Shown: positions 16,022-24,075 of the stretch, in pieces
Layout: each line of letters starts with the position of its first letter
How positions within the stretch are numbered: the first letter of the stretch is position 1
Assembly: GCF_030268965.1 (NCBI RefSeq)
Contig: NZ_BSSE01000012.1
Span: 62,001 to 126,000 of the forward strand
DNA from: Microtetraspora sp. NBRC 16547
GTDB taxonomy: Bacteria; Actinomycetota; Actinomycetes; Streptosporangiales; Streptosporangiaceae
Reading direction: 5' to 3'
Length of the DNA stretch: 64,000 nucleotides
Position numbers and translations under genes: made by a program
The notes under the pieces: generated by a model
The model's input: the letters and a program-made list of their open reading frames with translations, nothing else
The model's database searches: none
What the model was told of the DNA's origin: nothing

Positions 16022-16459
16022 GGCCTTGTTCTTCCTCACCCGGGCATGCCGCAGTGGCGGGAAGGCGCATGCCCGCTAGGTCATCGGATGGTTACTCCTC
16101 GAAGTCAATCATGCGAGGTGAGCGGCCAGGATGGTGTTTTCGATCCTCAAACTAAGACTTCCGTAAAGAACCACGAAGTCGGGGCAGGCGAGGGGAGTCG
16201 GTATCGAAACAATGGCGAAAAATTCTGTGGTGTGCGGGTTATTAGATGTATAGACGGGAGTTATCAGGCGATTGACGGCCTCGACGGGAAACGGCCACGG
16301 TATGACGCCTCGCCCTGTCTGCCCGCACCGGGAGCGTCATGTCGTCGGCGGCGGTGGGGCCGGCGGCCCGCTCCTCCGGGCACAGCTCGACCCGGCGAGC
16401 GCGTCCGCGTTCTTACACTCCCCTTGCACAGGGCGCTCAGATGTAGTCACAATCCGCCC
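16022..16459. other. Intergenic region between divergent genes
   Basis: This 438-bp gap lies between the MBL/Rieske gene (minus) and a repeat-containing gene (plus). Its first 200 bp are less GC-rich than the surroundings and include TTATTAGATGTATAGA around 16239-16254, a candidate -10 region for the minus-strand gene. No convincing operator, riboswitch or small gene was recognised. Confidence 0.45.
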
Positions 16460-17032
16460 ATGCACGGCAACACAGTGCCGGAGTCCCTGCCGGAGTCCCT
16501 AACGGAGTCCATGCCTGAGTCCATGCCTGAGTCCTACGTGTACGTCACGGAAGAGGGCGTGGCCCGTCACTATGCCGACGGCAGCGTCGAGGCCCTCGCG
16601 TGGGAGGACGTCGTCGAGGTGCGCGTCGGCGGTCTCTCTGACCGAAATGCCGACCGGAATGCCGACCGGAATGCCGACCGGAACGCTGATCAGCAGGTTG
16701 GCCGACGGGCCGATGAGTCCATCGACCAGCATGCCGACCGGAACGCTGATCAACAGGCTGGCCGACGGGCCGATGAGTCCATCGACCAGCACGCCGACCG
16801 GCACCTCGACGAGCACGCCGACGTTCTGATCGTCCTGCTCGACCGTGACGGCGAGGGATGTGTGGTTCCCCGTTCGGCGACGGACGCGACCTTCCTGGCT
16901 CGGTTGAGATACCTGCCCAACTTCGATCTCGGCCGGCTCAGCTCGGCGGTCGAGGCGGCTGACGACGGATATGTCGTCGTCTGGCGCAGCCCCGATCCCC
17001 CTTCGCCGCTTCCGGACTTCGATTACGACTGA
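16460..17032 (+). CDS. Conserved actinobacterial protein with repeat-expanded loop
   Basis: This 190-residue protein has a small conserved core split by a repetitive insert. The core is VYVTEEGVARHYADGSVEAL with WEDVVEVRV, then after the insert VLIVLLDRDGEGCVVP, followed by LARLRYLPNFDLGRLSSAVE. It resembles a beta-rich family of short actinobacterial proteins of unknown function that carry the GxGCVVP strand. The N-terminus is five tetrads of the PESL type, and the loop (residues about 61-116) is made of DRNA tetrads and a duplicated 20-residue unit. ATG 16460. It is a cytosolic protein standing alone and converges on the LCP gene. Confidence 0.75.
   Translation: MHGNTVPESLPESLTESMPESMPESYVYVTEEGVARHYADGSVEALAWEDVVEVRVGGLSDRNADRNADRNADRNADQQVGRRADESIDQHADRNADQQAGRRADESIDQHADRHLDEHADVLIVLLDRDGEGCVVPRSATDATFLARLRYLPNFDLGRLSSAVEAADDGYVVVWRSPDPPSPLPDFDYD
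16478..16537 (+). repeat. 12-bp coding repeats, PESL tetrads
   Basis: Five successive 12-bp units encode PESL, PESL, TESM, PESM and PESY directly after the start of the gene at 16460. Base identity between neighbours is high, and the period preserves frame. Confidence 0.85.
16640..16807 (+). repeat. Composite minisatellite: 12-bp units then a 60-bp duplication
   Basis: Four 12-bp units of GACCGGAATGCC type (16640-16687, DRNA) are followed by two nearly identical 60-bp units (16688-16747 and 16748-16807), each encoding DQQ-GRRADESIDQHADR. The 60-bp unit itself ends with GACCGGAAC, so it seems to have captured part of the 12-mer. All periods are multiples of three. Confidence 0.9.
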
Positions 17033-17086
17033 GCCCAGGTGGCCGGCCCGTGGTCAAGTGCCGACGCCGGCGTCCTCCCGTGGTCG

Positions 17087-18109
17087 TCAATTGACGGCCG
17101 AGGTGACGTTGAGCCCGCCGTTGTCGGAGAAGTAGCGGTCCAGGGTGTCGTTCCGCATCGCCTCGGCCAGCAGGGCACCTTCGCGGGCGTCGAGCCGGAC
17201 GATGCTCGCTCCCTTGACCATGTCGGTCCCCTCGAAGGGAATGGTGGCGGAGAGTATGTCGCTGCCTCTGACGCCGCGCAGTTCGAACGCCAGGGTTCGA
17301 AGCGTGCTGATGGTGACGTCGGAGTCCACGGTCACCGACGTGGTCAGCGCCTGCAGGAACGCGTCGAGCGCTAAGGGATCGGTCAGGGTGCCCTTGCTGA
17401 CGGCCTTCTGCGTCATCGCCCGGAGGAAGGCCTGCTGGCGCTTGATGCGGTCGAAGTCCCCGCCGGGCAGGCCGTAGCGCTGCCGTACGAACAGCAGGGC
17501 CCGTTCGCCGTCGAGGCTGGTGTTCCCCTGCCGCCAGGTGATCTTGTTGGCCGAGTCGTACGAGTCCCGTGACACGTAGACCTCGACGCCTCCGAGGGCC
17601 TTGGTCATCGCGACGAAGCCGGTGAAATCGAGCGCCGCGAAATGGTCGATCCGCACGCCGACGAGCTTCTCGATCGTCGAGATGAGCAGGCGGGGACCAC
17701 CGTAGGCGTACGCGGCGTTGATCTTGTCCTTGCCGTGGCCCGGAATCGTGACGTAGGAGTCGCGCGGGATGCTGATCAGGAAGACCCGCTCCCTGTTCGC
17801 GGGAATGTGCGCGATCATGATGCTGTCGGACCTCTGGTATCCGCTTTCGCCGGGACGTCGGTCGGCCCCCACGATCAGCCAGTTCTGCGCCGGCCCGACC
17901 GTCTTGGCCGGCCGATCCGGCTCCGCGGGGAAGACGTCCTGAACGCGCTGGATGTTGCTGTCGTAGACGTACTGGCGCTGCATCACCAGTGCGAACAGCG
18001 CCGCGAGCGGCAGCAGCACCACGAGAGAGACGATGATCAGTACTCTGCGCCGGCGCGATGTCGGCGGTCGCGGGTCCGTGGGGATCGGGAGTTCTGGCGA
18101 AGTCGTCAC
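17087..18109 (-). CDS. LCP family glycopolymer transferase (LytR-CpsA-Psr)
   Basis: This 340-residue membrane-anchored enzyme has a short basic cytosolic N-terminus (TSRRRR) and one membrane helix (VLIIVSLVVLLPLAALFALV, about residues 23-42). The external LCP domain contains NWLIVGADRRP, SDSIMIAHI, FLISIPRDSYVTIPGHGKDK, and RALLFVRQRYGLPGGDFDRI. The arginines and aspartates in these motifs bind the pyrophosphate of the lipid-linked donor. LCP enzymes transfer undecaprenyl-linked glycopolymers to peptidoglycan (or arabinogalactan in some taxa). Its position beside the polysaccharide operon suggests it attaches that product to the wall. The start is GTG 18109. Confidence 0.93.
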   Translation of the reverse strand: MTTSPELPIPTDPRPPTSRRRRVLIIVSLVVLLPLAALFALVMQRQYVYDSNIQRVQDVFPAEPDRPAKTVGPAQNWLIVGADRRPGESGYQRSDSIMIAHIPANRERVFLISIPRDSYVTIPGHGKDKINAAYAYGGPRLLISTIEKLVGVRIDHFAALDFTGFVAMTKALGGVEVYVSRDSYDSANKITWRQGNTSLDGERALLFVRQRYGLPGGDFDRIKRQQAFLRAMTQKAVSKGTLTDPLALDAFLQALTTSVTVDSDVTISTLRTLAFELRGVRGSDILSATIPFEGTDMVKGASIVRLDAREGALLAEAMRNDTLDRYFSDNGGLNVTSAVN

Positions 18110-18184
18110 GGGGGGTCCAATGCGTTGGGTCCGTTTCTGTCAAGAAAATACCCATAAGATCCGTTAGTCGTAAGGGTCGGGTCC

Positions 18185-18232
18185 GGATCGGCGGATCGGT
18201 GGACCAGTGGATCGGCGGATCGGTGGATCAGG
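18185..18232. repeat. Two 24-bp direct repeats
   Basis: The unit GGATCGGCGGATCGGTGGA plus five bases occurs at 18185-18208 and 18209-18232 with two differences (ACCAGT against ATCAGG). It is the only sizeable tandem repeat in the window that is outside a coding region. Confidence 0.85.
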
Positions 18233-18386
18233 GACCGCGGCCGTGGTCGTTCCCGGGCCGTCGCCGAGTACCGGCCGAGCGCACGTCCGATGGCGGATCG
18301 CAACTTCCGTCACCCGAATCACAAACACGGCATTTCGCCCTTAAGTGGATATACGCCACTAAAAAGGATGAATCCTAGCTAATGCG

Positions 18387-18416
18387 TCCATTTGCCGTAA
18401 ATGGATGGCGTCCATC
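18387..18416. promoter_or_regulatory. Overlapping inverted repeats upstream of the polysaccharide operon
   Basis: TCCATTT (18387-18393) and AAATGGA (18399-18405) form a 7-bp inverted repeat with spacer GCCGT, and GATGG/CCATC (18404-18408 and 18412-18416) a second. GCGTCCAT occurs twice (18384-18391 and 18409-18416). This looks like a cluster of half-sites for a dimeric regulator. The protein is unknown. Confidence 0.4.
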
Positions 18417-18449
18417 GTGAAGTGCTTCCCCGCGTCTGGCAACAGATAT

Positions 18450-18463
18450 GGCCACATGTGGCC
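18450..18463. promoter_or_regulatory. Perfect 14-bp palindrome GGCCACATGTGGCC
   Basis: GGCCACA and TGTGGCC are joined without a spacer, 150 bp upstream of the initiating transferase gene. Such compact palindromes are typical operator sites. No cognate regulator lies next to it. Confidence 0.4.
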
Positions 18464-18612
18464 GCAAAGATGAACTTCGCCCTAATCTCCGGTATCACTA
18501 GGAACGCTCCAATGCGTGAATTTTGTGGGTCTTGGTGAACCGATCGTGTCGCTGCGCGTCTTCATAAAGATCGACTGAGAGGGATCCGGCGAGGGCCGAG
18601 GGGCGAGGACGT

Positions 18613-20058
18613 ATGGGCGTTGCCGTTGATGATGCTGTGCTCGCGTGGGGGGCGAGCAGAGCCGACTGGCCACGGCGATACATTCGCCGGATGGTGGCGG
18701 GTGATGCCGCCGGCGGTGGGGTGGCGATCTCCGGCGTCCTGGCGGTCCGGGCCCTCATCGGAGAACTCGAGGCGTTGGAAGGTGTTCTCGCGGCCTCTCT
18801 CGTCGCTACCTGGCCGCTCGTCATCGCCCTGATAGGCGGGCATGACATGCGCAATATCGGAGACGGCGCCGAGGAGTATCGCAAGGTCTTCCACGCCGCG
18901 GGGATTCTCGCCTCGGTCGTGGCGATCTCCGCGTACCTCACTCGCACCCCGATAGCGCGCAGCTATGTGATGATCGCCATCCCGCTCGCCGGCGTGATCT
19001 GTTTCATGTGGCGGTACCGCCTCCGCAAGCGGCTCCACCAACGGCGCCGCGAAGGGGAATGCCTCAGCCGCGTCGTCGTGGTCGGCCACTGGGGCGCGGT
19101 GCTCGAACTGCACGGGCAACTGAACCGCGAACGCCATCACGGTCTGCGGATCGTCGCGGCCTGCGTTCCGCGACGGCAGCACATGGACCTGTCCGCCCAG
19201 TTCGAGGGGTTACCGGTGCTGGGTGACTTCACCAACGTCGCCGAGGTCGCGCGGAAAGTGCGGGCGGACACGGTCGCGGTCCTGTCCTGTCCCGAACTCG
19301 ACGGTACGGCGCTGCGTCGCCTGGCCTGGCAGTTGGAGGAGACCGGCATCGACCTCTACGTCGCCTCGGCGTTGATGGAGGTCGCCGGGCCCCGTATCCG
19401 CATCCGGCCGGTCGCCGGGCTGCCGCTGCTCCACGTGGCGCACCCCGACCTGAGAGGAGTGCGGCAGGTCGTGAAGAGCATCTTCGACCGTGTCGTCGCG
19501 GCGGTGATGCTGCTCGTTCTGCTGCCGGTCATGTTGGTGATCAGTTTGGTGATCATCGGCGACAGCAGGGGGTCGGTCCTTTTCCGGCAGAGGCGGGTAG
19601 GCAAGGGCGGCGAGGAGTTCACCGTCTTCAAGTTCCGGACCATGGTGCCGGACGCCGAGGCGATGAAGGGGGAACTGCTGAGACGCAACGAGGGCAACGG
19701 CGTGCTCTTCAAACTGAGAAAGGACCCGCGGATCACGCCGGTGGGTGCCTGGCTGCGCAGGTACTCCCTGGACGAGCTCGCGCAGCTGATCAATGTGCTG
19801 CGCGGCGAGATGTCCCTCGTGGGGCCCCGGCCGCCCCTGCCCGACGAGGTGGCGCAGTACGGCGACGACGTGCGGCGGCGACTGCTGGTCAAGCCGGGGA
19901 TGACGGGGCTCTGGCAGGTGAGCGGCCGGTCCGATCTGTCCTGGGAAGAGTCGGTACGGCTGGACCTGCGATATGTGGAGAACTGGTCGCTCGTCATGGA
20001 CCTCCAGATCCTCTGGAAGACATGGTCTGCGGTCATCAGCGGACAAGGGGCCTACTAG
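18613..20058 (+). CDS. Initiating sugar transferase (polyprenyl-phosphate hexose-1-P transferase)
   Basis: This 481-residue WbaP/CpsE-type enzyme has four N-terminal membrane helices, a central Rossmann-like domain (SRVVVVGHWGAVLELHG), and a C-terminal bacterial sugar transferase domain from about residue 285. That domain has FRQRRVGKGGEEFTVFKFRTM split across the active site, KDPRITPVGAWLRRYSLDEL, INVLRGEMSLVGPRP and VKPGMTGLWQVSGRSDLSW. It moves a hexose-1-phosphate from UDP-sugar to undecaprenyl phosphate, starting each repeat unit at the inner membrane. It is the first gene of the main operon, with rmlA starting one base after its stop. ATG 18613. Confidence 0.95.
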   Translation: MGVAVDDAVLAWGASRADWPRRYIRRMVAGDAAGGGVAISGVLAVRALIGELEALEGVLAASLVATWPLVIALIGGHDMRNIGDGAEEYRKVFHAAGILASVVAISAYLTRTPIARSYVMIAIPLAGVICFMWRYRLRKRLHQRRREGECLSRVVVVGHWGAVLELHGQLNRERHHGLRIVAACVPRRQHMDLSAQFEGLPVLGDFTNVAEVARKVRADTVAVLSCPELDGTALRRLAWQLEETGIDLYVASALMEVAGPRIRIRPVAGLPLLHVAHPDLRGVRQVVKSIFDRVVAAVMLLVLLPVMLVISLVIIGDSRGSVLFRQRRVGKGGEEFTVFKFRTMVPDAEAMKGELLRRNEGNGVLFKLRKDPRITPVGAWLRRYSLDELAQLINVLRGEMSLVGPRPPLPDEVAQYGDDVRRRLLVKPGMTGLWQVSGRSDLSWEESVRLDLRYVENWSLVMDLQILWKTWSAVISGQGAY

Positions 20059-20059
20059 G

Positions 20060-21127
20060 GTGAAGGCGCTCGTTCTCGCGGGTGGGTCCGGCACGCGCCT
20101 GCGGCCCATCACGCACACCTCGGCCAAGCAGCTCCTGCCGGTGGCCAACAAACCGGTGCTCTTCTACGGACTCGAGGCGATCGCGGCGGCGGGTATCCGC
20201 GACGTCGGCATCGTGGTCGGGGAAACCCACATGGAGATCGAGGCAGCCGTCGGCGACGGCTCCGATCTCGGGCTCGACGTGACCTACCTGCGCCAGGAGG
20301 CGCCGCTCGGTCTCGCCCATGCCGTGCTGATCGCATCCGACTACCTCGCCGACGACGACTTCGTCATGTACCTGGGGGACAACTTCGTGGTCGGCGGGAT
20401 CATCCCCCTCGTCGACCGTTTCAAGGCCGAACGGCCCGCCGCTCAGATCATGCTCACCCAGGTTCCCGACCCGCGGAGTTTCGGGGTCGCCGAACTGGAT
20501 GCCCGGGGTCGCGTGGTGCGCCTTGAGGAGAAACCCGAGTCGCCGAAGAGTGATCTGGCTCTGGTCGGCGTCTACCTCTTCACGGCGGCGGTGCATGAGG
20601 CCGTGGCGGAGCTCAAGCCGTCCGGGCGGGGCGAGCTGGAGATCACCGATGCCATCCAGTGGCTGATCGACGCGGGCCATCGGGTGGAGTCGACGGTGAT
20701 CTCCGGATATTGGAAGGACACCGGGAACGTCGACGACATGCTGGAGGTCAACCGCCTCGTCCTGGAGTCGCTGGAGCCGGCCGTGCACGGGCGGGTCGAG
20801 GGGAACAGCGAGCTGATCGGGCGGGTCGTGATCGAGAAGGGCGCCGTCGTTCGCGACTCGCGGATCGTCGGACCGGCGCTCATCGGCGCCGGGACCCGGG
20901 TGAGCGACTCCTACGTCGGTCCGTTCACCTCCATCGACACCGACTGCGTCATCGCGGACAGCGAGATCGAGTACTCCATCGTGCTGTCCCGCTCCTCGAT
21001 CACCGGCGTCCGCCGGGTAGAGGCGTCCCTCATCGGCAAGGACGTCGAGGTCACCCCCGCGCCCAACACTCCCCGCGCCCACCGGCTGGTGCTCGGCGAT
21101 CACAGTAAGGTGCAGATTTCATCGTGA
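20060..21127 (+). CDS. rmlA: Glucose-1-phosphate thymidylyltransferase, long form
   Basis: This 355-residue nucleotidyltransferase makes dTDP-glucose from dTTP and glucose-1-phosphate, step 1 of dTDP-L-rhamnose synthesis. The pyrophosphorylase signature LVLAGGSGTRLRPIT is at residues 4-18, with substrate-site sequences KQLLPVANKP, YLGDNF, EEKP and WKDTGNVDDM. A C-terminal part of about 110 residues forms left-handed beta-helix turns (GRVVIEKGAVVRDSRIVGPA), as in the StrD-like long forms found in actinomycete secondary metabolism and glycan loci, rather than the 290-residue RmlA of enterobacteria. The start is GTG 20060. It overlaps rmlB by four bases. Confidence 0.93.
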   Translation: MKALVLAGGSGTRLRPITHTSAKQLLPVANKPVLFYGLEAIAAAGIRDVGIVVGETHMEIEAAVGDGSDLGLDVTYLRQEAPLGLAHAVLIASDYLADDDFVMYLGDNFVVGGIIPLVDRFKAERPAAQIMLTQVPDPRSFGVAELDARGRVVRLEEKPESPKSDLALVGVYLFTAAVHEAVAELKPSGRGELEITDAIQWLIDAGHRVESTVISGYWKDTGNVDDMLEVNRLVLESLEPAVHGRVEGNSELIGRVVIEKGAVVRDSRIVGPALIGAGTRVSDSYVGPFTSIDTDCVIADSEIEYSIVLSRSSITGVRRVEASLIGKDVEVTPAPNTPRAHRLVLGDHSKVQISS

Positions 21128-22092
21128 GGATCCTCGTCACCGGGGGAGCCGGCTTCATCGGCTCGTACTATGTCCGAACCCTTGTGTCCGGTGGTTATCC
21201 GGCCTTCGCGGGGGCGCGGGTCACCGTGCTGGACAGGCTGACATATGCCGGCAACCCGGCCAATCTGGAACCGGTCTCCGACGGATACGAGTTCGTCCAC
21301 GGGGACATCTGTGACGCCGAACTGCTCGCCGAGGTCGTTCCGGGTCACGACGTCGTCGTCAACTTCGCGGCCGAATCGCACGTGGACCGGTCGATCGACG
21401 GCGCGGCCGCGTTCGTGCGGACCAATGTGCTCGGCACGCAGACCCTCATGCAGGCCTGCCTGGACGCGGGTGTGTCCAAGGTCGTCCAGGTGTCGACGGA
21501 CGAGGTCTACGGGTCGATCGAGTCCGGATCCTGGGACGAGGAGGCGCCGCTGCGTCCGCGCTCGCCGTACTCCGCCTCGAAGGCGGGGGCCGACCTGGTC
21601 GCGCAGGCGTACGGCGTCACGCACGGGCTGCCGGTGTCGATCACCCGCTGCGGGAACAACTACGGCCCCCACCAGTTCCCCGAGAAGCTCGTCCCGCTGT
21701 TCATCACCAGGCTCATGGAGGGACGCAAGGTCCCCCTCTACGGCGACGGCGGCAACATCCGGGACTGGGTCCACGTCAGCGACCACTGCTCGGGCATCCA
21801 GCTCGTCGTGGAGCGCGGGGCGCCCGGCGAGATCTACCACATCGCCGGGACCGCGGAACTGACGAACAAGGAGCTCACCGGACGGTTGCTGGAGGCCTTC
21901 GGCTGTGGTTGGGACATGGTCGCGTACGTGGAGGACCGTAAGGGCCACGACCGGCGTTACTCGCTGAACGACGCCAAGCTCCGCGGCCTCGGCTACCGCC
22001 CCTCGATCGGCTTCGGCGACGGGCTCAAGCACACGATCGCCTGGTATGTCGAGAACCGGGAGTGGTGGTCGCCCCTCCTCGGGGCGCGCTGA
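21124..22092 (+). CDS. rmlB: dTDP-glucose 4,6-dehydratase
   Basis: This 322-residue extended SDR enzyme carries out step 2 of dTDP-rhamnose synthesis. The NAD-binding motif is VTGGAGFIGSYYVR (residues 5-18), with NFAAESHVDRSI and the catalytic region STDEVYGS (T-D-E triad) followed by YSASKAGAD (YxxxK). GNNYGPHQFPEKLVPLFI and DWVHVSDHC are family signatures. GTG 21124 overlaps the rmlA stop, and the stop overlaps the rmlD start (TGATG), so the three genes are tightly coupled. Confidence 0.96.
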   Translation: MRILVTGGAGFIGSYYVRTLVSGGYPAFAGARVTVLDRLTYAGNPANLEPVSDGYEFVHGDICDAELLAEVVPGHDVVVNFAAESHVDRSIDGAAAFVRTNVLGTQTLMQACLDAGVSKVVQVSTDEVYGSIESGSWDEEAPLRPRSPYSASKAGADLVAQAYGVTHGLPVSITRCGNNYGPHQFPEKLVPLFITRLMEGRKVPLYGDGGNIRDWVHVSDHCSGIQLVVERGAPGEIYHIAGTAELTNKELTGRLLEAFGCGWDMVAYVEDRKGHDRRYSLNDAKLRGLGYRPSIGFGDGLKHTIAWYVENREWWSPLLGAR

Positions 22093-22934
22093 TGCGGTGG
22101 TTGATCACGGGCGGCGGCGGGATGCTCGCCGCCGACCTCGTACGGCGTCTCGGCGGTGACGCGCTCGCGCTGGGCCGGGCCGACCTGGACATCCGCGATG
22201 ATGTAGCCGTTTGGCGGTGTTTCCTGGCATATCGCCCGGATGTCGTGGTGAACTGCGCGGCCTGGACGGCCGTGGACGCCGCCGAGTCCCGCGAGGACGA
22301 GGCACTCGCCGTCAACGGCCACGCGGTCCAGCCGCTCGCCGCCTACGCCGCGAAGCTCGGCGCCCGGTTCGTGCAGCTCTCCACTGACTACGTCTTCTCG
22401 GGAGTGTCCTCCCACCCGTTCGAGGAGGACGCGCCGACCGCGCCGATCAACGCCTACGGCCGGACCAAGCTCGCGGGAGAGTGGGCGGCGCTCGAACACG
22501 GGGGATACGTGGTCCGCACGGCGTGGCTGTACGGCGCCGCGGGCCCGAACTTCGTCCGCACGATGATCCGGCTGGCCGGCGAGCACCGGACGGTCGATGT
22601 CGTGGACGACCAGCGCGGCCAGCCGACCTGGACGGCCGACCTGGCGGAGCAGCTCGTACGGCTGGCGCGCTCCCGGGCCGAGCCGGGTGTCTACCACGGC
22701 ACCAGCTCCGGCGAGACGACCTGGTACGGCCTCGCCCGTGAGGTCTTCACCCTGCTCGGCGCCGACCCGGACCGGGTCCGGCCCACCTCCAGCGCCACCC
22801 TCAGGAGGCCCGCCGCCCGTCCCGCGTACAGCGTCCTGGGCCACGCGAGATGGGAGAAGGAGGGGCTGTCGCCGATCCGCGACTGGCGAGAGGCGCTCCA
22901 CGCGGCCTGGCCGCGGATCAGCGCGGTGACTTAG
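22092..22934 (+). CDS. rmlD: dTDP-4-dehydrorhamnose reductase
   Basis: This 280-residue SDR performs the last step of dTDP-L-rhamnose synthesis. The N-terminus WLITGGGGMLAADLVRRLGG is the nucleotide-binding motif; NCAAWTAVDAAE, VQLSTDYVFSG and NAYGRTKLAGE (YxxxK) are RmlD signatures, and VRTAWLYG follows. The start is ATG 22092 in TGATG overlap with rmlB. The 3' end overlaps the convergent chain-length gene by 17 bp. The pathway's epimerase gene, rmlC, lies 15 kb away at 38094. Confidence 0.95.
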   Translation: MRWLITGGGGMLAADLVRRLGGDALALGRADLDIRDDVAVWRCFLAYRPDVVVNCAAWTAVDAAESREDEALAVNGHAVQPLAAYAAKLGARFVQLSTDYVFSGVSSHPFEEDAPTAPINAYGRTKLAGEWAALEHGGYVVRTAWLYGAAGPNFVRTMIRLAGEHRTVDVVDDQRGQPTWTADLAEQLVRLARSRAEPGVYHGTSSGETTWYGLAREVFTLLGADPDRVRPTSSATLRRPAARPAYSVLGHARWEKEGLSPIRDWREALHAAWPRISAVT

Positions 22935-24039
22935 CCTCGTCGCTCGTGTCGATCACCACGCGGAGATCGTCGAGCTCTCGCTCGGAGATGTTCCTCTCAT
23001 AGGAGAGCAGGGCGTCGCGATCGAAGACGCCGGTGTCGGCGTCATCGTCCTCGGCCGGATTCTCGACCGGATTCTCGACCAGGCCCTCGACCGGGTCCTT
23101 GACCTGGTCCTGCGCGGTCCGGGGCGGCTGAGATCGCCCGGCAGACCGGGCCTCATCCGCGTCCTTCGCGGGCCGGCCCGGCTGGGACCGCTCGGCCGAC
23201 GTGAAGCGCCGCCGGCGTTTGCGCTGGCCCGTGGCGGTCGCGCGGTGCACCCGGGTGACGGGATTGGTCGCGCGCAGGAACGCGATCACGATCGCGATGA
23301 GCACGCCGAGCGCCAGCCCGATCGCGACGTTCTTCGGCAGCTTGCTCGAGCTGATCCGCTGCGGGTTGGCCTGGTCGACGAAGCGTGTTCCGCTGTTGTA
23401 GGTGGCCAGGTCGATCTGGGCGTCGCTCTCCTTGAGCTGGAGTTGCGCGAGGACCTCGGCAAGAGAGGTCGCCAGCGCGCTCCCCGCGGGAGTCGCCTTG
23501 AGGTTGGTGCGGACCTGGGCCTGGGTGGCTTTGATGCTCTTGAGCAGCTTGGCCTGGTCGGCTTCGGCGGCGGCGGCGGTGAGTTCCTGGTACGCCTCGA
23601 CGATGGCGTTGGCGATGTTCGCGGCCTCCCGGTCGGTTCTCGCGCTGGCCTGCACCTCGATGATGCCGCCGCTGGACCCGGGAGAGGCCTGCACCGAGTC
23701 GCGCAGATCTTCTAGATCGATCTTGTATGACTGCTTGGTCATGAGGATCTGCTGTCCGCGGGTGAGCACTTTCTCGGACTCAGCGAACACCGCGCGTTGC
23801 GCCGTGTAGGCGATGTAGCTGCTGTCCGAGGAGACACCCTGGCGGAGGAACGTGGTGCTTCGCGGGTCGGTGACGGCGAAGCGGGCGACGGCGTCGACCT
23901 GGTTGAAGACCAGGACGCTTGCTTCCGCCGCGAGCAGTCCGGACATGATGATGAGCAGAAGCGAGGACCAGCGGTAGCGCCACACTGCTTCGAGCAGCCC
24001 GACCTCGGGCACCGTGTCCTGAGTCTCGTCGGTTGCCAC
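22918..24039 (-). CDS. Chain-length determinant / polysaccharide co-polymerase (Wzz-like)
   Basis: This 373-residue protein has a cytosolic start, TM1 (SSLLLIIMSGLLAAEASVLV, about residues 25-44), an external helical domain (about 50-240) and TM2 (NVAIGLALGVLIAIVIAFLR, about 240-260). A charged cytosolic tail of about 110 residues with ENPVENPAEDD repeats follows. This is the layout of Wzz and actinobacterial capsule co-polymerases. There is no Walker-type tyrosine kinase domain, so regulation by BY-kinase is not encoded in the same chain. It would set polymer length with the Wzy-like protein at 30694. The start is GTG 24039. Confidence 0.85.
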   Translation of the reverse strand: MATDETQDTVPEVGLLEAVWRYRWSSLLLIIMSGLLAAEASVLVFNQVDAVARFAVTDPRSTTFLRQGVSSDSSYIAYTAQRAVFAESEKVLTRGQQILMTKQSYKIDLEDLRDSVQASPGSSGGIIEVQASARTDREAANIANAIVEAYQELTAAAAEADQAKLLKSIKATQAQVRTNLKATPAGSALATSLAEVLAQLQLKESDAQIDLATYNSGTRFVDQANPQRISSSKLPKNVAIGLALGVLIAIVIAFLRATNPVTRVHRATATGQRKRRRRFTSAERSQPGRPAKDADEARSAGRSQPPRTAQDQVKDPVEGLVENPVENPAEDDDADTGVFDRDALLSYERNISERELDDLRVVIDTSDEAKSPR

Positions 24040-24075
24040 CGTCGTGTTCCTCCCGTTTTCTGTTCTGCCGTCAGT

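Larger units (their letters stand above)
18110..18612. other. Regulatory region between LCP gene and polysaccharide operon
   Basis: This 503-bp gap separates divergent genes. It contains a 24-bp duplication (18185-18232), an AT-richer block (about 18310-18420) suitable for promoters, overlapping inverted repeats at 18387-18416 and a perfect 14-bp palindrome at 18450-18463. No gene was recognised in it. It is the likely control point for the whole glycan locus. Confidence 0.6.
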
